The notes under the pieces are model-generated. The model made no database searches, had not been told where the DNA came from, and saw only the letters and a program-made list of their open reading frames with translations. A DNA stretch of 64,000 bases from contig NZ_KB911822.1 in assembly GCF_000383675.1 (NCBI RefSeq), forward strand, positions 310,001 to 374,000, in the 5' to 3' direction. Shown piece after piece: positions 7,569 through 14,561 of this stretch. Position 1 is the stretch's first letter, and every line of letters starts with the position of its first letter. Source of the DNA: Terracoccus sp. 273MFTsu3.1 (GTDB lineage Bacteria > Actinomycetota > Actinomycetes > Actinomycetales > Dermatophilaceae). A program made the translations under genes and the position numbers.

Positions 7569-8474
7569 GTGAGCAGCCCACCTCGATGTGTGGGGGTTAG
7601 CGTGGCCGTCTCGGGGCTCAGACTCAATCTTCTCGGTGCTCCGACGCTCGTCTCGGGAGACGATCCCGTGGCGCTGTCGCCGGGCACCGCGGTGCTCGTC
7701 GCCTATCTCGCGCTCGCACCGCGCGAGGGGCGCCGGCGCGCGGTCGCCGCTGCCCAGCTCTTCTCCGACTGCCCGGAGGACTCGGCCCGCCGCCGGCTCA
7801 ACACCGCCGTCTGGCGGCTCCAGTCCGAGGTGCGCGCGAGCACGGGCGTCGAGCTCGTCGGCCGCTCCGGTGGACGGTCCGTCGCGCTGAGCGCGGCCGT
7901 GCCGATGACCGTCGACGCCGTCCACTTCGAGGACCTGCTGACTCCCGTGCTGCGCCGCGGCGTCGTCGACCTCACGGACGACGACGTCCGCCGGCTCGAG
8001 GACGCCGTCGCCCTGCACCGCGGCCGGCTCGTCGAGGTCTGCGACGACGAGTGGGTGCTCGGGGCGCGACACCGCATCGAGACCCTCTACCTCACCGCCC
8101 TCGACTACCTCGTCCAGCACCACGGCAGCCGCGGCGACGTCGCCGCCGTCGACCGCTACGGGACGCTCGCGCTCGCCATCGAACCGCTGCGCGAGGACAT
8201 CCACCGGCACCTCATGGGGGCCTACGCGGCGTGCGGCCGGCACGACCTCGTCGAGCGGCAGTTCGAGCAGTGCCGCCTGACCCTGCTCGCCGAGCTCGGC
8301 GCCGACCCGATGCCCGAGACGGTCGCGCTCTACGCCCGGATCACCCGTGGCGATGCCGGTCAGGCCGCCTCGGTGGCCGCGCTCGTCGCCGAGCTCGAGC
8401 GGGCCCGGCGCGAGGTCGTGCGACTCGCCGAGATCGTCGACCGCGCGCTCGATCGCCTGCACCGCATGCCCTGA
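7569..8474 (+). CDS. SARP-type transcriptional activator (OmpR-like wHTH + BTAD)
   Basis: 301 residues with the layout of small Streptomyces antibiotic regulatory proteins. Residues about 17-105 form a winged helix (LRLNLLGAPTLV; RRRLNTAVWRLQSEVRAS is the recognition-helix region). Residues about 110-260 form the bacterial transcriptional activator domain (VDAVHFEDLL; LAIEPLREDIHRHLMGAYAACGR; LLAELGADPMPETVALYARI). A short coiled helix ends the protein. There is no NTPase domain. It stands directly upstream of, and in the same direction as, the eCIS operon, with 11-bp phased repeats between, so it is very likely its activator. Start GTG 7569 fits a leaderless message; GTG 7602 is the alternative. 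Confidence 0.88.
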   Translation: MSSPPRCVGVSVAVSGLRLNLLGAPTLVSGDDPVALSPGTAVLVAYLALAPREGRRRAVAAAQLFSDCPEDSARRRLNTAVWRLQSEVRASTGVELVGRSGGRSVALSAAVPMTVDAVHFEDLLTPVLRRGVVDLTDDDVRRLEDAVALHRGRLVEVCDDEWVLGARHRIETLYLTALDYLVQHHGSRGDVAAVDRYGTLALAIEPLREDIHRHLMGAYAACGRHDLVERQFEQCRLTLLAELGADPMPETVALYARITRGDAGQAASVAALVAELERARREVVRLAEIVDRALDRLHRMP

Positions 8475-8556
8475 CGGGCACCGGGGGCGTATGCCGTGTC
8501 GCCGGGGAGGCGACCGACCCCGGCCCCCAGCGGTCCCCGACGGTGGTGGGTCGGTG

Positions 8557-8609
8557 GTGATCGGGTCGTGATCGGGCGGCAGGGGTGTCGTGAGCGGTCG
8601 GTGATCGGG
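8557..8609 (+). promoter_or_regulatory. Phased 11-bp direct repeats: probable SARP operator of the eCIS operon
   Basis: GTGATCGGG occurs at 8557, 8568 and 8601, with GTGAGCGGT at 8590. All start positions differ by multiples of 11 bp; only the 8579 register is degenerate, and a weaker copy precedes at 8546. SARP proteins bind heptamer direct repeats repeated every 11 bp over a -35 region. The block ends about 40 bp before the first CIS gene. I see no clear -10 after it, which is usual for activator-dependent promoters. The remaining parts of the gap 8475-8649 hold one GTATGCC motif. Confidence 0.75.
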
Positions 8610-8649
8610 GGCCGGGACGCTCGTTCGTGAGCAGAAGGGTCACGGCCTG

Positions 8650-8859
8650 GTGATGCGAGCGTGGAGGCGGCGATTCCTCATCGACGTGTGGGCCGAGCCC
8701 CGCGACGTCGACTCGCTCCCGGCCGTCATCAGGGCCCGGGTGCGCGACATGGCCACGGACGAGGAGACCTACGTGGGATCGTTCGCCGAGATCGAGCAGA
8801 TCGTCGAGGCACGCCTCGACGACGACGACGTGGCCCCGAGGCGCTGGGAGCGACCGTGA
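8650..8859 (+). CDS. Small hypothetical protein, first gene of the eCIS operon
   Basis: 69 residues (or 68 from ATG 8653). Basic N-terminus (RAWRRRFLIDVWAEPR) then acidic C-terminus (EARLDDDD). DVDSLPAVIRARVRDM and ETYVGSFAEIEQIVEARL resemble short helical regulators or adaptors, but I cannot assign a family. Its stop overlaps the GTG of the DUF4255 gene, so it is translated as part of the CIS operon. Codon use matches its neighbours. Confidence 0.65.
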   Translation: MMRAWRRRFLIDVWAEPRDVDSLPAVIRARVRDMATDEETYVGSFAEIEQIVEARLDDDDVAPRRWERP

Positions 8860-9398
8860 TCCGCGAGGTCAGCGAGGCGCTGCGCGACGTCATCCACCGG
8901 GCCACCCCCGACCTCGGTGCGTGGGTGGTGCTCCACTCGCTGTCGCAGGGCGACAAGACGGCCCTGCCCGACACGAAGGGCATCCTCGCGCTCATCGCGG
9001 TCGCCGAGCACCCGCACCTGCGCAACCGGCCCCTCGTCGACGGGCTCGCCGGCCTCGTCCGGGCGCCGCTGTCGCTCCAGCTGACCTACCTCGTGACCTA
9101 CGTCGGCGACCACGACGAGGCGCAGACCCGGCTGGGCCGCATCGTCCAGGCCTTCCACACGACGCCGATCGTGCGTCCGCCGGACCTGGCGCCACCGCTG
9201 TCCGACGAGGTCGAGAGCATCGCCGTCCGGCTGCTCGCGCCGAACGCCGACGAGCGCAACCAGGTGTGGGGGTCGCTCGGTCGGGCCGGGCGGCTCGCGC
9301 TCTTCTACGAGGTCGACGTCGCTCCGGTGCCGGTCCTCGAGCGGGACGGCCGCGGCCGCGTGCGCGAGCACCGCATCGACTGGGTGGGGGCGACGTGA
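8856..9398 (+). CDS. DUF4255 protein, Afp16/Pvc16-like tail terminator
   Basis: 180 residues. Opens IREVSEALRDVIHRA and contains LVDGLAGLVRAPLSLQLTYLVTYVGDHDEAQTRLGRIVQAFH, the signature of DUF4255 (Pvc16_N). In Afp and PVC particles this protein caps the end of the tube-sheath and terminates assembly. The later part (LPLSDEVESIAVRLL, WGSLGRAGRLALFYEVDV) matches the family. GTGA overlaps join it to the genes on both sides. In Afp it is last; here it is near the front, as in many actinobacterial CIS loci. Confidence 0.85.
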   Translation: MIREVSEALRDVIHRATPDLGAWVVLHSLSQGDKTALPDTKGILALIAVAEHPHLRNRPLVDGLAGLVRAPLSLQLTYLVTYVGDHDEAQTRLGRIVQAFHTTPIVRPPDLAPPLSDEVESIAVRLLAPNADERNQVWGSLGRAGRLALFYEVDVAPVPVLERDGRGRVREHRIDWVGAT

Positions 9399-10006
9399 GC
9401 GTCCAGCCGGCGGCCCCCCACCTCGCGACCGTGACGACGACGCTGCGGCACACCGTGCGCCTCGTCCACGCCTCGACGGGTGCGCGGCTGCGCGGCCTCG
9501 ACGCCCACCTCGAGCCGGCCCCGGTCGGCTGGAGCCTCCGCGTGCTCCCGGACGTCCTCGTCGTCAGCGCCCGCGCCGACGCCCCGGAGCCGGCCGCGCC
9601 GCCGACGGTCGTCGTGACCCTGACCGACGGGGCGCTCGCCGACGTCCTCGTCGTGCCGCCGGTCGTGGGCCGGCCGCCGCGGACGCTCGTCATCGACCTC
9701 GACGCCCCGGACGTCGAGCACGTCGTCCACCCGGTCCCGATGACCCTCACCGTCGTCCTCACGACGCCGTCGACGGGCGCGCCGCGCACCGGTGCCGCCG
9801 TCACGGCGCGCGCGACGTCGGGCCCCGACCCCCGCCCGAGCATCGCCCTGCCCGAGGTCGGGACGGGAACCTATCGGTCCGCGCCCGTCGAGTGGACCGC
9901 CGCCTTCACCCCGCTCGACCTGCTCGTCGGCGGCCAGCCGCTGCGCACGCTCGCCGTCGACGTCTCGACGTCGTCGACGACGGTCCACCTCGTCGACACG
10001 ACCTGA
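9395..10006 (+). CDS. CIS-associated hypothetical beta-rich protein
   Basis: 203 residues, Val/Thr/Pro-rich with alternating strands and no membrane segment or signal peptide. The pattern TVRLVHASTGARLRGLDAHLE followed later by PMTLTVVLTTPSTGAPRTGAAVTA and TGTYRSAPVEW resembles two tandem immunoglobulin-like or carboxypeptidase-regulatory (Ig/CarboxypepD_reg) beta-sandwiches. It starts in the DUF4255 stop codon and precedes the sheath gene by 124 bp. A collar or cap accessory is possible; no function is established. Confidence 0.7.
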   Translation: MSVQPAAPHLATVTTTLRHTVRLVHASTGARLRGLDAHLEPAPVGWSLRVLPDVLVVSARADAPEPAAPPTVVVTLTDGALADVLVVPPVVGRPPRTLVIDLDAPDVEHVVHPVPMTLTVVLTTPSTGAPRTGAAVTARATSGPDPRPSIALPEVGTGTYRSAPVEWTAAFTPLDLLVGGQPLRTLAVDVSTSSTTVHLVDTT

Positions 10007-10130
10007 CGAACCGCACCCCACCGCACGACATCACCCGAGATGCACCACGACCGAACCGCACCACGACCGAACCGATTCGCACCGCACCCCACCTGAACCG
10101 CACGACAGAGCACGAGCCGAGGAGGGCACC
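10007..10130 (+). promoter_or_regulatory. C/A-rich repetitive leader upstream of the sheath gene
   Basis: 124 bp almost devoid of T and poor in G, with repeats of GCACCACGACCGAACC and ACCGCACCCCACC. It ends in a strong ribosome site (GAGGAGGG) before the sheath GTG. Such unstructured C-rich RNA could raise sheath translation or act as a Rho-loading site. Confidence 0.45.
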
Positions 10131-12746
10131 GTGACGACCTACCTATCACCTGGCGTCTACGTCGAGGAGGTCCCCTCGGGGCCGCAACCGATCGCAGCCG
10201 CCCCCACGAGCGTCGTCGCCGTCCTCGGCACGACGCGCCGGGGGCCCGTCAAGGAGCCGACGCGCGTCACGGGATGGGCCGACTTCGTGCGGACGTTCGG
10301 GGCCGCCACGGCACGGGGCTTCACGGGGGAGTCGGTCTTCGGCTACTTCGAGAACGGCGGTCCCGCCGCCTGGATCGTCCGGGTCGACCCGTCGACCGGC
10401 GCCTCGTGGACGGCCTTCGACGTCTCCGGCACGGAGAGCTTCGACATCGAGGCGAGCTCGCCCGGCACGTGGGGCAACGACCTGTCGGTCGCCGTCTCGG
10501 CCGACGAGTCGGCCGCGTCGGGCTCGTTCTACCGCGCGACGACGACGTCGGCGACGGGCGCCATCGCGAGCGGCGGGAGCGGCACGATCGCCGTGGCCTC
10601 GACCGCGGGGCTCAAGCCGGGAGACACGGTCGCCCTCGTGGCCGCGCCGACGAGCGGGTCGGTCGCGGCACCGCCGACCGCGCTCGTCACGGCACTGACG
10701 ACGACGTCGATCACGGTCGGCAGCGCGAGCGCCGCCGTCACCCTCCCGGCCGGCTCGGTCGTCGCCAGCGCGGCCGCCGCTGGGGCGACCTCCGTCTTCC
10801 TCCCCTCGGGCAAGGGCTTCAAGAAGGGCGACGTCGTCGTCGCCGTCGCCCCGAACGGCACGCGGTCGAGCGCGGTCGTCACCGACGTCACGACCGCCGG
10901 CAGCGGCGTCACGCTGACCCTCGACGCGTCCCTCGGCGCCGTCCCCGGCGCGGCCTTCGTCCAGCGCCGCACCGATTACCGGGCCACCGCGACGATCGCC
11001 GGCACCCCGGCCGGGTCACCGCCGTCGCTCAACGTCTCGGCGTCGGCCCTCGCGTTCGACCGCCCGCTCACCGCACCGATCGCATCCGAGCTGACGGCGA
11101 GCGGTGTAGAGCACGCGGCCGCCCGTCTCACGACCGGCGACGGCCGCACCGCCTCCTGGCAGACGAACCGCTTCGTCGTCGTCGGCGCCACCGCCGCCCC
11201 GAGCGGCCCGGTCACCGTCAACGCCCCCGTCACCGCGGTCCTGCTCGCGGACTCGGGGCTCGGGATCACCGGGCTGACGGCCGCCGACGTCGGGAACGCG
11301 TACGGCTTCCTCCCCGCCGGCGCCAAGGTGACCTACACGGGCGCCGGGTCGACTCCCGCCGTCGTCGCCACCCGGACGGCCGGCGGGTTCACGCTGGCGC
11401 CCGCGCCGGTCGCGACCGACACGTACACCGACGCGACCTTCACCCTCCAGGCCGACGCGGACGACGGCATCGCCGTCCGCTGCGCCGTGGCGCCCCGGGT
11501 CGGCGACGTGCTCGGTCTCGGTACGGCATACGCCCCGATCACGGGCGTCGACGCGGCCGGTGGTGACACGTACGTGCTCCGTTTCGCGGCGAGCACGGCC
11601 GTCTCCAACGCCGCCCAGGCGCGGTTCCCGCTGTATGCCGTCGAGTCGGCGTCCCTCGTGGCCGCGCGGTTCACGCTGGCGGTCTCCGTCGGCGGAACCG
11701 TCGCCGAGTCGTTCGGCGGCCTGTCCCTCAGCCCCGACCACCCGGCGTACTTCGCCAAGGACGACGTCGTCAACGGCGCGTCGTCGCTCGTGACCGTGAC
11801 CGCGCGGGCCGGCGGTGCTCCGCCGGTGTCGCTCGCGGCGGCGCCGTTCTACACGGCCGTCGACCGGATCGGCGCCGACAAGGCCCCGACGAACGACGAC
11901 TTCCGTGCGGGCCTGACCCGGCTCGAGGAGGTCGCCGAGCCGGCCATGGTGATCTGCCCGGACGCGCTGACGCTCGACGACCCGCTCCTGCAGGCCGACC
12001 TCGTCGGCCAGGTCGTGACGCACTGCGAGAACTTCCGGCGCTTCGCCGTCGTCGACGCGCCCGACCTCGACGACACCGATCTGCTCTCGTGGCGCAACAC
12101 GACGCTGTCGAGCACGTATGCCGCCCTGTACGCGCCGCACCTGCAGATCGTCACGATCGACCCCGACTCGATCGACCGCTTCACGACCGTGCCCCCGTCG
12201 GGCTTCGTCGCCGGGGTCTTCGCCCGCACCGACCGGCTGCGCGGCGTGCACAAGGCGCCCGGCAACGAGACGGTCACCGGCATCGTCGGGCTCTCGCAGG
12301 CCTACACCCAGCGTCGCCAGGACCTGCTCAACCCCGGTGGCGTCAACCTCATCCGCGCCTTCCCCGGCCGCGGCACCCGGCTCTGGGGTGCCCGCAACAC
12401 GACCGACGACACGACGTGGCGCTACGTCAACGTCCGTCGGCTCTTCAACATGGTCGAGACGTCCGTCGACCGTGCCACCCAGTGGGTCGTCTTCGAGCCC
12501 AACACCGCCCAGACGTGGATCCGCGTCAAGGTCTCGGTCGAGAACTTCCTCGACCAGCAGTGGCGAGCCGGGGCGCTCGCGGGCACGAAGCCGGAGCAGG
12601 CCTACCGCGTCCGCGTCGGGCTCGGCGAGACGATGACCGAGACGGACATCGACCTCGGGCTCATCATCACCGAGGTCGCGATCGCGCCGGCCAAGCCCGC
12701 GGAGTTCGTCGTCTTCCGCTTCAGCCACAAGCGGCTGTCCGAGTGA
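10131..12746 (+). CDS. Contractile tail sheath protein with large insertion
   Basis: 871 residues; the contracting outer tube of the particle. The N-terminus YLSPGVYVEEVPSG is diagnostic of phage/CIS sheaths; SPGTWGNDL (about 110-118) belongs to domain 1. The C-terminal core (about 640-871) has GIVGLSQAYTQRRQDLLNP, LWGARNT, WRYVNVRRLFNM and WVVFEPN, the handshake region. Between about 120 and 510 lies an insertion of roughly 390 residues made of Ala/Thr/Gly-rich beta repeats, probably exposed on the particle surface. It is the only sheath gene; Afp-type loci usually have two to four. GTG 10131 has GAGGAGGG upstream. Confidence 0.93.
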   Translation: MTTYLSPGVYVEEVPSGPQPIAAAPTSVVAVLGTTRRGPVKEPTRVTGWADFVRTFGAATARGFTGESVFGYFENGGPAAWIVRVDPSTGASWTAFDVSGTESFDIEASSPGTWGNDLSVAVSADESAASGSFYRATTTSATGAIASGGSGTIAVASTAGLKPGDTVALVAAPTSGSVAAPPTALVTALTTTSITVGSASAAVTLPAGSVVASAAAAGATSVFLPSGKGFKKGDVVVAVAPNGTRSSAVVTDVTTAGSGVTLTLDASLGAVPGAAFVQRRTDYRATATIAGTPAGSPPSLNVSASALAFDRPLTAPIASELTASGVEHAAARLTTGDGRTASWQTNRFVVVGATAAPSGPVTVNAPVTAVLLADSGLGITGLTAADVGNAYGFLPAGAKVTYTGAGSTPAVVATRTAGGFTLAPAPVATDTYTDATFTLQADADDGIAVRCAVAPRVGDVLGLGTAYAPITGVDAAGGDTYVLRFAASTAVSNAAQARFPLYAVESASLVAARFTLAVSVGGTVAESFGGLSLSPDHPAYFAKDDVVNGASSLVTVTARAGGAPPVSLAAAPFYTAVDRIGADKAPTNDDFRAGLTRLEEVAEPAMVICPDALTLDDPLLQADLVGQVVTHCENFRRFAVVDAPDLDDTDLLSWRNTTLSSTYAALYAPHLQIVTIDPDSIDRFTTVPPSGFVAGVFARTDRLRGVHKAPGNETVTGIVGLSQAYTQRRQDLLNPGGVNLIRAFPGRGTRLWGARNTTDDTTWRYVNVRRLFNMVETSVDRATQWVVFEPNTAQTWIRVKVSVENFLDQQWRAGALAGTKPEQAYRVRVGLGETMTETDIDLGLIITEVAIAPAKPAEFVVFRFSHKRLSE

Positions 12747-12819
12747 CCCGCCGTGACCAGCCGCGATCAGCAGAGAAGCATACGCCGCCTGAATCCTCTT
12801 GTGAGCCAAGGAGCCTGAC

Positions 12820-13257
12820 ATGTATCCCATGACCACCCTGCACTTCACCGTCAGCTGGGGCGACCGCCAGCAGACCTCGAGCTTCTCGGAGGTGAGCGGG
12901 CTGACGATGGAGGCCGAGGTCGTCGAGTACCGCGGCGGCGCCGACCCACAGTTCTCGACGCGCAAGCAGCCGGGCCTGCGCAAGTTCTCCAACGTCACCC
13001 TCAAGCGCGGCATCGCCCCGACGGAGGCCGGCAACGGGCTCTTCGAGTGGTACAACTCCATCACCGTCGGCGCGGTCGAGCGGCGCGACGTCACGGTGAG
13101 CCTCCTCAACGAGGAGCGCGAGCCGGTCATGACGTGGAAGATCAAGGAGGCCTGGCCGGTCAAGATCGAGGGTCCCGGCCTCAAGTCGACCGGTACCGAC
13201 GTCGCCATCGAGTCGGTCGAGTTCGCCTGCGAGGGCATCGAGATCGAGGCGAAGTAG
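12820..13257 (+). CDS. Tail tube protein 1 (gp19 family, Afp1/5-like)
   Basis: 145 residues of the T4 gp19-like/Hcp-fold tube family. Diagnostic segments: HFTVSWG, SFSEVSGLTMEAEVVEYRGG, TLKRGIAPTEAGNGLFEWYN, and the C-terminal AIESVEFACEGI. It should stack as hexameric rings to form the inner tube. AAGGAG lies upstream of ATG 12820. It follows the sheath by 73 bp, the usual order. Confidence 0.93.
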   Translation: MYPMTTLHFTVSWGDRQQTSSFSEVSGLTMEAEVVEYRGGADPQFSTRKQPGLRKFSNVTLKRGIAPTEAGNGLFEWYNSITVGAVERRDVTVSLLNEEREPVMTWKIKEAWPVKIEGPGLKSTGTDVAIESVEFACEGIEIEAK

Positions 13258-13260
13258 CCG

Positions 13261-13722
13261 ATGCTCCCGCTCGCCTCACCCGCGCTCGTGCCGTTCACGA
13301 CGGCGCACTTCGTGCTGGCCATCGACGGGCTCGCGTCCGTCAGCTTCAGCAAGTGCACCGGGCTCGCGGGTGAGGTCGCCGTCGAGGAGTACCAGGAGGG
13401 CGGCGAGAACCGCTTCGCCCACCGCTTCCCGACCCGGGCGTCCTTCCCCAACCTCGTCCTCAACCAGGGCGCCGGCCCGCTCCAGGAGCTGTGGGACTGG
13501 TTCTACGAGTTCCACGTCACGGGCGTCGTGACGCCGCGCGACGGGACCGTCGTGCTCATGAGCACCGTCGAGGGTGCCCTCACCCCGGTCCGCGTGTGGG
13601 CCTTCACCCGCGGCTGGCCGGTCAAGCTCACCGGCCCGGACCTCGACGCCCAGAGCTCGGCCGTCGCCGTCGAGGCGGTCGAGATCGCCCACCACGGGCT
13701 CGTCCTCAAGAAGGTGGTCTGA
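13261..13722 (+). CDS. Tail tube protein 2 (gp19 family, Afp5-like)
   Basis: 153 residues, a second gp19-like tube protein: HFVLAIDGLASVSFSKCTGLAGEVAVEEY, NLVLNQGAGPLQELWDWF, and VEAVEIAHHGLVL at the end. Two divergent tube proteins are normal in Afp/PVC systems. The second typically forms the tube-baseplate junction ring, between the main tube and the LysM/VgrG proteins, consistent with its place next to them. It starts three bases after the first tube gene. Confidence 0.92.
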   Translation: MLPLASPALVPFTTAHFVLAIDGLASVSFSKCTGLAGEVAVEEYQEGGENRFAHRFPTRASFPNLVLNQGAGPLQELWDWFYEFHVTGVVTPRDGTVVLMSTVEGALTPVRVWAFTRGWPVKLTGPDLDAQSSAVAVEAVEIAHHGLVLKKVV

Positions 13723-13890
13723 GTGCCCGTCGTCATCAGCGAGATCGTCACCGAGGTCGTCGTCGCACCGAGGACGGACGGGGGCGGCCCGACGGCCGAC
13801 GCGCCACTCGATGACGCCGCCATGGAGGCCATCGTGCGGCGGTCGGTCGAGCGGGTCCTCGAGGTGCTCCGGCGGGAGTGGGACCGATGA
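13723..13890 (+). CDS. DUF5908 protein (Afp6-like)
   Basis: 55 residues. VPVVISEIVTEVVV at the N-terminus followed by a C-terminal helix (AAMEAIVRRSVERVLEVLRRE) matches the short DUF5908 proteins found between tube and LysM genes in eCIS loci. It starts directly after the tube 2 stop and its TGA overlaps the next ATG. Its role in assembly is not well known. Confidence 0.82.
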   Translation: MPVVISEIVTEVVVAPRTDGGGPTADAPLDDAAMEAIVRRSVERVLEVLRREWDR

Positions 13891-14561
13891 ACCTCACGGC
13901 CACCCAGCTGACCAAGCTGACCATCGACGCGTACGCCGACCTGAAGTTCGAGCAGCCCACCGGGCTGCGCTGGCAGGCGCTGCTCAACCCGACCGAGCTG
14001 TCCTTCTCGCGCAAGAACCTCTACCAGGCGACGCAGTCGGTGGGCACGTCCGCGCCGCAGCAGTCCTTCAGCGGCGGCGAGCCGGACCAGGTGCAGATCG
14101 ACCTGCTGCTCGACGGCACCGGGGTCGTCGGCGAGCCCGGTGGCATCGGCGAGCTGCTCGATGCCCTCCTCGCGCTGACGAAGTTCCAGGGCGACACGCA
14201 CCAGCCCTACTACGTGCACTGCTACTGGGGGCGGTTCAGCTTCCGCGGCATCCTCACCCAGGCCGACGTGACGTACAAGCTCTTCGACCGGGCGGGGGAG
14301 CCGCTGCGGGCGACGGTCAAGCTGTCGCTCAAGGAGGCGCTGTCACCGCAGGAGGTCGCGGCAGAGGACCGGCCCGCCTCTCCCGACCTCTACCAGACGT
14401 GGCTCGTCAAGGACGGTGACGCCCTGGACGCGATCGCCGCCCGGGTCTACGGCGACCCCGCCTACTGGCGACCGCTCGCGGCGGCCAACCGGCTGACCAA
14501 CCCGCGCGGACTCACCACCGGGCAGCTGCTGCTGCTCCCGCCGCTGGGGACGTCCCGATGA
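13887..14561 (+). CDS. LysM baseplate/spike adaptor (Afp7-like)
   Basis: 224 residues. The N-terminal part (FEQPTGLRWQALLNPTELSFSRKNLY, then a QQSFSGGEPDQVQIDLLLDGTG block) is the CIS gp53-like adaptor. The C-terminus is a LysM domain (about 170-222: YQTWLVKDGDALDAIAARVYGDPAYWRPLAAAN, then LTTGQLLLLPP). In Afp/PVC this protein links the tube's last ring to the baseplate. ATG 13887 overlaps the preceding stop. Confidence 0.9.
   Translation: MNLTATQLTKLTIDAYADLKFEQPTGLRWQALLNPTELSFSRKNLYQATQSVGTSAPQQSFSGGEPDQVQIDLLLDGTGVVGEPGGIGELLDALLALTKFQGDTHQPYYVHCYWGRFSFRGILTQADVTYKLFDRAGEPLRATVKLSLKEALSPQEVAAEDRPASPDLYQTWLVKDGDALDAIAARVYGDPAYWRPLAAANRLTNPRGLTTGQLLLLPPLGTSR

Noticed and set aside
9395-10006. 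Signal-peptide-bearing secreted protein
   Set aside because: No hydrophobic N-terminal segment; coupling to DUF4255 favours a structural CIS role.
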